DNA of 64,000 nt from Nocardiopsis sp. N85. Lineage in GTDB: Bacteria > Actinomycetota > Actinomycetes > Streptosporangiales > Streptosporangiaceae. The notes beneath the pieces were generated by a model. It was given only the letters and a program-made list of their open reading frames with translations. It did not search any database and was not told the origin of the DNA. The stretch covers positions 27,644 through 91,643 of the forward strand of contig NZ_JARBUT010000025.1 of NCBI RefSeq assembly GCF_028882275.1, in the 5' to 3' direction. Position numbers and translations under genes: made by a program. Positions 27,374 through 35,341 of this stretch are shown here, one piece after another. Each line of letters starts with the position of its first letter. Position 1 is the first letter of the stretch.

Positions 27374-27410
27374 TCACGTCACGACCGCGGGGCCCGAGGG
27401 TCCGGGGTGA

Positions 27411-28715
27411 CTACTCCTGCCACCAGTCCTCGTCGTCCGCGCCCTTGCCGGAACGGGCCGGCTGCTTGGCCTCCTCGGCCGGGGCGGCCTCGGCGATCGC
27501 CGGGGCCGCGGGAGCGGCGGCGACGGGAGCGGGGGCCGGGGCGGCGGGGGCCGCGGCGGCCGCGTTCGGGAGGGCACCGCCACCGAGCAGCTGACGCAGC
27601 TGCTGGAGGTGCGACTGGATGCTGTCGCGCTGGCGGTTGAGCTCGTCGACCTCCTTCTTGGCGGCGGTCAGGATGCGGTTGGCCTCGCTCTTGGCGTCGC
27701 TGAGCTGGTGCTCGGCCTTGGACTTGGCCTCCGACTCGATCTGGCCGGCGTTCTTCTTGGCGTTGCCGACCAGCTGCTTGGCGTGGTTCTCGGCGTCGCG
27801 GCGGGTCTGCTCGGCCTGCTGGCTGGCCTGCTTGGCGTGGTGGTCGGCGCTGGCGGCGCGCTCCTCCGCCTCGGACACCATCTTCTGAGTGGCGGCCTGG
27901 GCGGCGGCCAGACGCTCGGCGTCCTGACGCTCGGCCTCGGCCCGCCGGTCGGCGAGCTGGAGCTCGAACTGGTCCTCAAGCTCGGTGCGGCGGGCCTCGG
28001 ACTCGGCGTAGGCGCGCTCGGCGTTCTTGCGGAGTTCCTCGGCCTGGCTCTTGGCGGCCTGAATGGTCTCGTCGCGCTCGCGCTTGGCGGCCGCGCGCGC
28101 CTGGGCGCACTCGCGCTCGGTGGTGGTGCGCAGCTTGGCGATCTCACCCTCGAAGGTCGCCCGCTTCTCGGCGATCTCGTGGTCGACCGCGGCGCGCTTC
28201 TTCTGGACCTCGCGCTCGGTGGTGGCGGACAGCTCGTCGGCCCGGCGGCGGGCGCTGGTGGAGATCTCCTCCGCCTCGGCCTCGGCGCTCTGGCGGGACT
28301 CGTCGGCCTCGCGCTGGGCGAGGGTGCGCACCTCGGTGGCCTCGGACTCGGCCGCGGCCCGCATCTCGGCGGCCTCGATCTTGGCGGCCGACCGGATGTC
28401 GTTGGCGTCGATCTGGGCGCTCTGGACCAGCTCGTTGGCCTGCTCCTCGGCCAGCCGCAGCAGCTCCTCGATGCGCGAGCCGAGCCCGGCGTAGGAGGGG
28501 CGCTCCCGCTCCTGGAGCTGGCGGTTCTTGGCGCTGAGCTCGGCCTTGAACTTCTCGACCTGCTTGGTGGTCTGCTTGACCTCGTTGCGCAGGCCGTCCA
28601 GGTAGTCCGTCACCTGGGTGCGGTCATAGCCACGCAACACCACGTCGAACTCGGGTGGGGTGTTGTCCTCGTCGAAGATGTTGTTGAGTTGGGTGTCGAT
28701 GTTGTTTGACGGCAT
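27411..28715 (-). CDS. DivIVA-domain coiled-coil cytoskeletal protein (FilP/Scy-like)
   Basis: A 434-residue protein. An N-terminal DivIVA-like segment (FDVVLRGYDRTQVTDYLDGL, residues ~23-42) leads into a ~330-residue Ala/Glu/Arg/Gln coiled coil with long regular repeats, then a Pro/Ala-rich linker and an acidic WWQE end. In Streptomyces, FilP and Scy, often mislabelled cellulose-binding proteins, form intermediate-filament-like assemblies and organise polar growth; their genes lie beside the same epimerase-thiolase-meaB group (from memory). Only one such gene is present here, intermediate in size between FilP and Scy. Expected at hyphal tips (inference). Confidence 0.8.
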   Translation of the reverse strand: MPSNNIDTQLNNIFDEDNTPPEFDVVLRGYDRTQVTDYLDGLRNEVKQTTKQVEKFKAELSAKNRQLQERERPSYAGLGSRIEELLRLAEEQANELVQSAQIDANDIRSAAKIEAAEMRAAAESEATEVRTLAQREADESRQSAEAEAEEISTSARRRADELSATTEREVQKKRAAVDHEIAEKRATFEGEIAKLRTTTERECAQARAAAKRERDETIQAAKSQAEELRKNAERAYAESEARRTELEDQFELQLADRRAEAERQDAERLAAAQAATQKMVSEAEERAASADHHAKQASQQAEQTRRDAENHAKQLVGNAKKNAGQIESEAKSKAEHQLSDAKSEANRILTAAKKEVDELNRQRDSIQSHLQQLRQLLGGGALPNAAAAAPAAPAPAPVAAAPAAPAIAEAAPAEEAKQPARSGKGADDEDWWQE

Positions 28716-29112
28716 GTGGCGGAATCCTGAACGGGTGCGAGACGGCTACTTGCGAACGACCGGGGACCGCGTTCTGGGCGGTGTCGGGGACCCCGGGGGA
28801 CGGGCGTGCTTTCCGGTCCGGGTGCGGACTCGGGTATGGAGCGGCGTGACGAGGTCGCGACCGGCCGACCGTCGCCGACGCCGTCGGTGCGCTCCACCCG
28901 TCTTGGCCCGCCACGGTGTGGCGCGACGGGGCGGTGGCGCTGCCGACCCGGTTGTCGAACCACCGGATCGTGAGACGTGGATCGACGCCGGAGATTCACA
29001 TCCGGTGGCCAACCGACTTTATCAAGCGGGGAACCCCTGGGAAGAGGGTTTCGGGTAACTTCCGGCGGGGTTTGAGTCCGGTCACGCCCGCGGTGTGTGA
29101 GATGTGATGTGT
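28716..29112. other. Long non-coding region upstream of the FilP/Scy-like gene
   Basis: About 400 bp without a credible coding frame. It presumably contains the promoter and 5' leader of the leftward coiled-coil gene; a less GC-rich patch at about 28990-29055 (CCAACCGACTTTATCAAGCG) is a possible promoter region. Nothing specific is identified. Confidence 0.3.
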
Positions 29113-29146
29113 CCGGAACGCCCCCGTGACGTTGGGGGCGATCCGG
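29113..29146 (-). terminator. Terminator of the epimerase gene
   Basis: Arms CCGGAACGCCCCC and GGGGGCGATCCGG (13 bp, one mismatch) with an 8-nt loop, ten bases beyond the epimerase stop. Confidence 0.7.
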
Positions 29147-29155
29147 GCACTCCGG

Positions 29156-29614
29156 TCAGTGGGCGCTCTGTACGAGTTCGGTGAGGACGCCTCCACAGTC
29201 CTTGGGGTGCAGGAACACGATCCGCGAGCCGGCGGTGCCCCGGCGCGGCTCCGCGTCCAGGACGCGCACGCCACGGCCCCCGACGCCCGCCGCGAGGCCG
29301 GCGACGTCCCCGGTGCCGAACGCGATGTGATGCACGCCCTCACCGTTGCGCTCCAGGAACCTGGCGACCGGGGAGTCGGGACGGGTCGGCTCCAGCAGTT
29401 GCAGATACGTGGCGCCCCCGTCGTCGGCGCCGTTGACCCGGAGCATCGCCTCGCGCACGCCCTGCTCCTCGTTGACCTCTTCGTGCTCCACCTCGAAACC
29501 GTAGGTGGACCGGTAGAACTCGATCGAGGCGTCCAGGTCCCGGCAGGCGATGCCGACGTGGTCGAGACGGGTCGCGGCGGGGACGGGGGCGGCGCGATCA
29601 GGGGCGTTGCTCAT
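29156..29614 (-). CDS. mce: Methylmalonyl-CoA epimerase
   Basis: Interconverts (2R)- and (2S)-methylmalonyl-CoA in propionyl-CoA metabolism. A 152-residue VOC-fold protein with the metal ligands in RLDHVGIAC (His), GEGVHHIAFGT (His) and GVLTELVQ (Glu), plus IEFYRSTYGFEVEHEE. The ATG at 29614 is preceded by GAGAGG. Divergent from the thiolase gene, with 86 bp between the starts; MeaB follows the thiolase, so the neighbourhood is B12-dependent acyl-CoA metabolism. Confidence 0.93.
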   Translation of the reverse strand: MSNAPDRAAPVPAATRLDHVGIACRDLDASIEFYRSTYGFEVEHEEVNEEQGVREAMLRVNGADDGGATYLQLLEPTRPDSPVARFLERNGEGVHHIAFGTGDVAGLAAGVGGRGVRVLDAEPRRGTAGSRIVFLHPKDCGGVLTELVQSAH

Positions 29615-29700
29615 CGGATGAACCTCTCGACGGCGGCGAACGGCTGTGTGGGTATCGTTGCAGACCAGGTGCGTCATCGATCACTTGGAGGCCAGTTACG

Positions 29701-30888
29701 ATGCCCGGTTCCGTCATCGTCGGTGGGGCACGGACCCCCACCGGACGACTCCTCGGCTCCCTCGCCGGGTTCTCCGCCGTCGACCTCGGTGGCTTCGCGA
29801 TCAAGGGCGCGCTCGACAGCGCCGGTATCGGCGGCGAACAGGTCGAATACGTGGTCATGGGCCAGGTCCTCCAGGCCGGCGCCGGACAGATCCCGTCGCG
29901 TCAGGCCGCCGTCAAGGCCGGTATCCCCATGAACGTCCCCTCGGTCACCATCAACAAGGTGTGCCTGTCCGGCCTGGACGCCATCGCCCTGGCCGACCAG
30001 CTCATCGCCGCAGGCGAGTTCGACATCGTCGTCGCGGGCGGCATGGAGTCCATGACCAACGCGCCGCACCTGCTGCCCAAGTCCCGGCACGGGTACAAGT
30101 ACGGGGCGATCGAGGTCCTCGACGCCACCGCGCACGACGGCCTCACCGACGCCTTCGAGGGCGACTCCATGGGCGCCTCCACCGAACGGCACAACGCCAA
30201 GCTCGGCATCGGCCGCGAGGAGCAGGACGCGTTCGCGGCCCGGTCGCACCGGCGCGCCGCCGAGGCCGCGGAGCGGGGCCTGTTCGACGCGGAGATCGTC
30301 CCCGTGGAGATCCCCCAGCGCAAGGGCGACCCGATCGTGTTCCGCCACGACGAGGGCGTCCGTCCCGGCACCACGGCCGAGAGCCTGGCCAAGCTGCGCC
30401 CGGCCTTCGACCGCGACGGCACCATCACCGCCGGCTCCTCCTCGCAGATCTCCGACGGCGCCGCCGCCGTGATCGTGATGAGCCGGGCCAAGGCCGAGGA
30501 ACTGGGCCTGCCGGTCCTCGCCGAGATCGGCGCGCACGGCAACGTCGCCGGCCCGGACAACTCCCTGCACTCCCAGCCCTCCAACGCGATCGCGCACGCG
30601 CTGGGCAAGGCCGGCAGGGAGGTCTCCGACCTCGACCTCATCGAGATCAACGAGGCGTTCGCCGCGGTCGGCCTCCAGTCCATGAAGGACCTGGGCGTGG
30701 ACGCGGACATCGTCAACGTCAACGGCGGCGCCATCGCGATCGGTCACCCGATCGGCGCCTCCGGCGCCCGCATCGCCCTGCACCTGATCCACGAGCTGCG
30801 CCGCCGCGGCGGCGGTCTGGGCGCGGCCGCCCTCTGTGGCGGCGGCGGTCAGGGCGACGCGCTGCTGTTCTCGGTACCCGCCGAGTAG
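29701..30888 (+). CDS. Acetyl-CoA C-acetyltransferase (thiolase II)
   Basis: Condenses two acetyl-CoA to acetoacetyl-CoA, or cleaves it. A 395-residue protein with the acyl-carrying Cys in INKVCLSGLDAIA, the NEAF motif (EINEAFAAVGLQ), the His of GGAIAIGHPIGASGAR, and the second active-site Cys of ALCGGGGQGDALL. Normal full length. ATG at 29701 preceded by TGGAGG. Followed by meaB after 206 bp. Confidence 0.95.
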   Translation: MPGSVIVGGARTPTGRLLGSLAGFSAVDLGGFAIKGALDSAGIGGEQVEYVVMGQVLQAGAGQIPSRQAAVKAGIPMNVPSVTINKVCLSGLDAIALADQLIAAGEFDIVVAGGMESMTNAPHLLPKSRHGYKYGAIEVLDATAHDGLTDAFEGDSMGASTERHNAKLGIGREEQDAFAARSHRRAAEAAERGLFDAEIVPVEIPQRKGDPIVFRHDEGVRPGTTAESLAKLRPAFDRDGTITAGSSSQISDGAAAVIVMSRAKAEELGLPVLAEIGAHGNVAGPDNSLHSQPSNAIAHALGKAGREVSDLDLIEINEAFAAVGLQSMKDLGVDADIVNVNGGAIAIGHPIGASGARIALHLIHELRRRGGGLGAAALCGGGGQGDALLFSVPAE

Positions 30889-31094
30889 CGGTCACCCCCT
30901 CCCTTCGGGGCGACGCCGGGTCTCGGGAGATCCCCGGTCCGCCCGCGCGCCGCGCCCGGAGGGACGTTCATCCTCGAAGACACTGTGTACCCGGGGCCGG
31001 ACCCGGCCCCGACCGGAGTACGACGCACCTGGTGAGAACGGCGGGGCGGCGGTCACGAGCCGCCGCCCCGCCGCATGCGCACGGAAGGAGCCGC

Positions 31095-32039
31095 ATGGAC
31101 ACCCCCCGACTGGTCGAGAAGCTGCTGAGGGGGGATCGCCGGGCCCTGGCCCGCGCGATCACCCTGGTGGAGAACGGCTCCCCCGAACTGCGCGAGATCA
31201 TGGCCGGCCTGGCCCCGCACACCGGCCGGGCCCGGACCGTCGGTTTCACCGGGTCGCCCGGCGTGGGCAAGTCCACCACGACGAACGCGGTGGTGCGCGC
31301 CGCCCGCGCCCGCGACCTGAGCGTGGCCGTGCTGGCCGTGGACCCCTCCTCCCCGTTCACCGGCGGCGCCCTGCTCGGGGATCGGGTCCGCATGCAGGAG
31401 CACGCCACCGACCCGGGCGTGTACATCCGTTCCATGGCCAACCGCGGGCACCTGGGCGGTCTGTCGTGGGCCACCCCGCACGCCCTGCGCGTCCTGGACG
31501 CAGCCGGGTTCGACGTGATCCTGGTGGAGACCGTCGGCGTCGGCCAGGCCGAGGTGGAGATCGCCGGGCAGGCCGACACCACCGTGGTGCTGTGCGCCCC
31601 GGGCATGGGCGACTCCGTGCAGGCCGCCAAGGCCGGCGTGCTGGAGGTCGCCGACGTGTTCGCCGTCAACAAGGCCGACCGCGACGGCGCCAGGTCGACC
31701 CTGCGCGAACTGCGGCAGATGGTCGCGATGAAGGACCGCGCGGACGACGAGTGGAAGCCGCCGATCGTCATGACGGTCGCCGTCCGCGATGAGGGCGTGG
31801 ACGAGCTGTGGGACTGCCTGGACGGGCACTTCGCGCATCTGGGGGACACCGGTGAACTGGCGGAGCGCCGTCGTCGCCGGGCCCGGGAGGAGGTGCAGGC
31901 GATCGTCCTGGACCTGCTGCGCTCCCGGATCGCCGTCGGCGACGACGGCGCCCTGGAATCGGCGGCCCGCGAGGTGGCCGAGGGGATCCGCGACCCCTAT
32001 GCCGCCGCCGACCTCGTCATCAAGGAGCTGGGCGCCTAG
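31095..32039 (+). CDS. meaB: MeaB-type GTPase, chaperone of B12-dependent acyl-CoA mutases
   Basis: A G3E P-loop GTPase that gates adenosylcobalamin loading and protects methylmalonyl/isobutyryl-CoA mutases. A 314-residue protein with Walker A GSPGVGKST, switch regions around DPSSPFTGGALLGDRVRM, ETVGVGQAE (the conserved Glu/Asp of the mutase-communicating loop) and NKADRDGA (base specificity). ATG at 31095 with GGAAGGAG upstream. Its likely client is the mutase at 37.96 kb. Its stop overlaps a convergent hydrolase gene by 4 bp. Confidence 0.95.
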   Translation: MDTPRLVEKLLRGDRRALARAITLVENGSPELREIMAGLAPHTGRARTVGFTGSPGVGKSTTTNAVVRAARARDLSVAVLAVDPSSPFTGGALLGDRVRMQEHATDPGVYIRSMANRGHLGGLSWATPHALRVLDAAGFDVILVETVGVGQAEVEIAGQADTTVVLCAPGMGDSVQAAKAGVLEVADVFAVNKADRDGARSTLRELRQMVAMKDRADDEWKPPIVMTVAVRDEGVDELWDCLDGHFAHLGDTGELAERRRRRAREEVQAIVLDLLRSRIAVGDDGALESAAREVAEGIRDPYAAADLVIKELGA

Positions 32040-32851
32040 GACAGGACGCGACGCAGGACCTCGGCGAAGCCCCTCGGGTCGTCCTCGAAGCCGCCGTGCC
32101 CGCCGGGGAACATCACCGGCTCGACGCCCAGCGCCTTCGCCAGGGCCCGGGAGGTCCGGTCGGTGAGCAGCATCGCCGACTCCACGCCGAGGCCGACCAC
32201 GACCCGCGCGGGACCGTCGCGCAGGGCCTCGACGTCGGGGACGTGCCGGGTGGTCCCCCGCAGCTCGTGGGCGAAGAAGCGGTGGGCGTCCGCCGACTCC
32301 TGTTCGCCGGGCTCCTGCTCCGGGGGCGCCTGGCCCTCCCCCTCCCCCTCCTCCGGCAGGGGGAACCCGGCGTTGACCATGAACGCCCCGAAGGCGGCCA
32401 TGATCCCGTCCCGGTGGTAGGTCGCGATGATCTCCTCGGTGCTCGCGCGCTGCTCGACGGCGTCGGGCAGCAGTTCCAGCAGGGGAGGCTCGTGCGCGAC
32501 GATCGTGCCGAACCTGCCGGGGTGGCGCGTGGCCGCAGCGAGGGTGGTCACCGCCCCGCCGCTGGAGCCCAGCAGGTCGGCGCGTTCCACGCCCACCGCG
32601 TCCAGCAACGCCACCAGGTCGTCGGCGCGCAGCTCCGGCGTGGAGTCCTGGGCGGGGTCGTCCAGAGGACTGCGCCCGATACCCCGGGGATCGTGGGTGA
32701 TGACCGTGCGCTCGGTCGCCAACAGGTCCGCGAGCGCCTCGAACGGCCCCGCGTCCATGGGCGCCCCGGTCAGCACGACGGCGGGCCCGGAGCCCCGGAC
32801 CTCGTAGTACAGGGTGCCGTCAGGGGTCTTCAGGGTGTGCGTCTCGGCCAT
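32036..32851 (-). CDS. Alpha/beta hydrolase
   Basis: A 271-residue hydrolase: oxyanion-hole region VVLTGAPMDAGPF, nucleophile elbow LLGSSGGAV, His in MFPGGHGGFEDDP near the C-terminus. A Glu/Gly/Gln/Pro-rich insert (EEGEGEGQAPPEQEPGEQES) sits in the cap region and is probably disordered. Resembles the hydrolases annotated as lipases or proline iminopeptidase-like in actinomycetes; the substrate is unknown. ATG at 32851. The stop overlaps the meaB stop region by 4 bp, so the two are tightly convergent with no terminator between. Confidence 0.85.
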   Translation of the reverse strand: MAETHTLKTPDGTLYYEVRGSGPAVVLTGAPMDAGPFEALADLLATERTVITHDPRGIGRSPLDDPAQDSTPELRADDLVALLDAVGVERADLLGSSGGAVTTLAAATRHPGRFGTIVAHEPPLLELLPDAVEQRASTEEIIATYHRDGIMAAFGAFMVNAGFPLPEEGEGEGQAPPEQEPGEQESADAHRFFAHELRGTTRHVPDVEALRDGPARVVVGLGVESAMLLTDRTSRALAKALGVEPVMFPGGHGGFEDDPRGFAEVLRRVLS

Positions 32852-32963
32852 GGCCGTTCCTCTCGCTCGGGTCTCACCGGTACAGACCCGGCGCTCCTGC
32901 GGAAATCATCGCCTCCGCCGCACCTTTTTCGGCGACGCCGCGCCCGGCCCCCGAACACGACGT

Positions 32964-32994
32964 CGGCGGCGCCCCCTGGCACGGGGCGCCGCCG
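32964..32994 (-). terminator. Terminator downstream of the first chitinase gene
   Basis: Arms CGGCGGCGCCCC and GGGGCGCCGCCG (12 bp) around a 7-nt loop. A second small hairpin (GTCCCGGT / ACCGGGAC, about 32999-33019) lies closer to the stop at 33048. Confidence 0.65.
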
Positions 32995-33047
32995 CAGGGT
33001 CCCGGTCACGGACCGGGACCCTCATCGGTGTCGGTCGGTGTCGGTGG

Positions 33048-34988
33048 TCAGCCGAGCGTCGAGTCGATGGCCTCCATGAGGGTGCCGTTCGCGTCGTCGC
33101 CGTCGATGGACCAGATCATCACGCCGCCGAGTCCCCGGTCGACCGCCCACTGCGTCTTCTGGGCGATGGAGATCTCGTCGTCGTAGGTCCAGAACGTGGA
33201 ACCGTTGTACAGCCACGCGGTGCCGGAGGCGTCGTCGCGGTGCAGGGTGTACCCGTTCAGGTTCTTGATGACCTTCCAGTCCTCGATGCCCTGCTCGTAG
33301 CTGCCGCGGGCGGGGCCGGTGGAGGTCTGGAACAGACCGTCGCCGCTTGGCCCGGCGGGCACGCCCGTCCAGCCGCGGCTGTAGAACGGCACGCCCAGGA
33401 CCATGTCGGCCGGGTCCACGCCCAGCTCCAGGTAGCGGTCGATGCTCACCTCGGCGGCGAAGATCCGCGGACCGGGGTCTCCGGGGGTGACGAGCAGGTT
33501 CGACTGGTGGTTGGTGGTGGACTCCCAGGCCCCGTGGTAGTCGTAGCCCTGCACCGTGATGAAGTCGAAGTCCGTCATGAGCTCGTCCATCTCGAAGCCC
33601 AGGTCGATCTTGTCGGGGTCGGCGGGCAGGAACGCGGTCAGCTCGAACTCGCGGTCGGTCTCGGCCTCCAGGGCGTCCAGCTGGTCGCGGAACTCCTGGA
33701 CCAGGGCGGTGAAGTTCTCCCTGTCCTCGGGGCGGACCACGTTGTGCTCGTGCCCCTCGGAGGCGGGCCACTCCCAGTCGAGGTCGATGCCGTCGAAGAC
33801 GCCGTAGGCGGCGCCGGTGCCGCCCGCACCGTCGAAGAGCGGCAGGTTGCCGCGCAGGTACAGGTCGATGCAGGACGAGACCATGCGCTCGCGCGACTCC
33901 GGGGTCAGCGCGGCGTCGGAGAAGTACCGCGACCAGGTCCAGCCGCCCAGGGAGATGTTGACCTTCAGGTCGGGGTGCGTCTCCTTGAGCTTGCGCAGCT
34001 GGTTGAAGTTGCCGCGCAGGTCCTGGCTCCACACGTCGCCCACGCCGTCGACGCTCTGGGCGGCGGTGAACGAACGGCCGTAGTCGGCCCAGGCGTCGCC
34101 CTGGCCGAGCTGGTTGGCCATGAAGCACTGCCCGCCGGCGTTGACGTTGCCGAACGAGTAGTTGATGTGGGTGAGCTTCTCCGCGGTGTCGGAGGTCTCC
34201 AGGTTCTTCACCAGGTAACCGCGGTCGTAGATGCCCCACTGGGTGAAGTAGGCCACGCGACGGCCCTCCGTGGGCGGGACGACGACCTGCTCGTCGGTGG
34301 TCGCGCTCACCGAGGCGCTCTCGCCGCCCCGGTTGTTGGAGGTGTCGTAGGCCCGCACGGTGAACCCGTACGTGGTCTCGGGGGTGAGCCCCGAGACGGT
34401 GGCGGTGGTCCCGGAGACGGCGCGGACGACCTCGCCGCCGGACAGGACCTCGTAGCCGGCGACCGCGACGTTGTCGGTGGCGGCGTTCCAGCTCAGGGCG
34501 ACCGTGGTGGCGGTGGTCCCGGTGACGGTCAGACCGCCGGGGGTCGAGGGCGGCTCGGTGTCGGGTTCGCCGGGTTCACCCGAACAGGGGGACCCGTTGA
34601 CCAGACAGTTCACCGGTGTGGTGTCGGATCCGGCACCGGTGGTGCCGTTGAAACCGATGCCGTAGGTCCCCCCGGCGGGGACGGCGGCGCCCCAGGAGGG
34701 CGGGGTCAGGGTGTAGGAGTTCCCCGACCGGGTCAGGGTGGCGTTCCACAGGCTGGTGATGGCGGTGCCGGAGGGCAGGTCGAACTCGATGGTCCAGTCG
34801 GTCAGCGCCGACGTGCCGGCGTTGCCGACGGTGAGCTGGCCGCCGTACCCGGTGCCCCAGTTGCCGGTCTCGACGTAGGTGACGGTGACGTCGGAGGTGT
34901 CGGCGGAGGCGGGGGCGGGGGACAGGGCGAGGGGGATGAGCAGTACGGCCGCGACCAACGCCGCGAGCCTGGATCGTCGTGCTCTCAA
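33048..34988 (-). CDS. Secreted GH18 chitinase with CBM2 and fibronectin III domains
   Basis: Hydrolyses chitin outside the cell. A 646-residue protein: signal peptide (~30 residues), a family-2 carbohydrate-binding module (~32-135, WNATLTRSGNSYTLTPPSWG), an FnIII domain (~150-240), then a GH18 subfamily-A catalytic domain. The DxxDxDxE motif is D399-G-I-D402-L-D404-W-E406, Glu406 being the acid/base. I choose the TTG at 34988 because AGGAG lies 8 nt upstream and the signal peptide starts right there; the longer frame to 35231 begins with Pro-rich nonsense. Tandem paralogue of the next gene. Confidence 0.93.
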   Translation of the reverse strand: MRARRSRLAALVAAVLLIPLALSPAPASADTSDVTVTYVETGNWGTGYGGQLTVGNAGTSALTDWTIEFDLPSGTAITSLWNATLTRSGNSYTLTPPSWGAAVPAGGTYGIGFNGTTGAGSDTTPVNCLVNGSPCSGEPGEPDTEPPSTPGGLTVTGTTATTVALSWNAATDNVAVAGYEVLSGGEVVRAVSGTTATVSGLTPETTYGFTVRAYDTSNNRGGESASVSATTDEQVVVPPTEGRRVAYFTQWGIYDRGYLVKNLETSDTAEKLTHINYSFGNVNAGGQCFMANQLGQGDAWADYGRSFTAAQSVDGVGDVWSQDLRGNFNQLRKLKETHPDLKVNISLGGWTWSRYFSDAALTPESRERMVSSCIDLYLRGNLPLFDGAGGTGAAYGVFDGIDLDWEWPASEGHEHNVVRPEDRENFTALVQEFRDQLDALEAETDREFELTAFLPADPDKIDLGFEMDELMTDFDFITVQGYDYHGAWESTTNHQSNLLVTPGDPGPRIFAAEVSIDRYLELGVDPADMVLGVPFYSRGWTGVPAGPSGDGLFQTSTGPARGSYEQGIEDWKVIKNLNGYTLHRDDASGTAWLYNGSTFWTYDDEISIAQKTQWAVDRGLGGVMIWSIDGDDANGTLMEAIDSTLG

Positions 34989-35290
34989 CTTCGGTGCTCC
35001 TGGTGCGTGAGCGGGTGTGGGGGGTCGCCGTCCGGGTGCGCCCGTTGCGGGGCGGGCCGGGGGCGACGGTGGGTGTGCGCCCGAGGAGTCGCGGGGTGCG
35101 AAGTCGATGGGCGAGAGGGGCGGTGCACGGGGCATGGCGGGCCTCGAAAGTGGAACGGAGGGGCGGGGGGTCGGAGTGTGCGAGCCGGTGGTGTGCGAGA
35201 TGAGGAGAGGCCGGTGCGAACCGTCGCACATCGGTCCGCACCGGCCGTGGCGGCGATGCTCCCCGGATCAGAGCATCGACGCCGCTCGGT
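34989..35290. other. Intergenic region upstream of the first chitinase gene
   Basis: No coding frame. A 10-bp perfect inverted repeat (GGCCGGTGCG at 35209-35218, CGCACCGGCC at 35237-35246) lies about 220 bp before the TTG start. It could be an operator or a second termination signal for the chitinase gene upstream. No AT-rich promoter is evident. Confidence 0.35.
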
Positions 35291-35332
35291 TCCCGGTCGG
35301 CGGTGGGAAGGGCGGTGGACCGCCGACCGGGA
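35291..35332 (-). terminator. Terminator of the second chitinase gene
   Basis: Perfect 13-bp arms TCCCGGTCGGCGG / CCGCCGACCGGGA with a 16-nt loop, ending ten bases past the stop at 35342. Confidence 0.65.
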
Positions 35333-35341
35333 GGCTTCGGG

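Noticed and set aside
29646..31094. In-frame upstream extension of meaB across the whole thiolase gene
   Set aside because: It overlaps the thiolase in another frame, and the meaB ATG at 31095 has GGAAGGAG immediately upstream.
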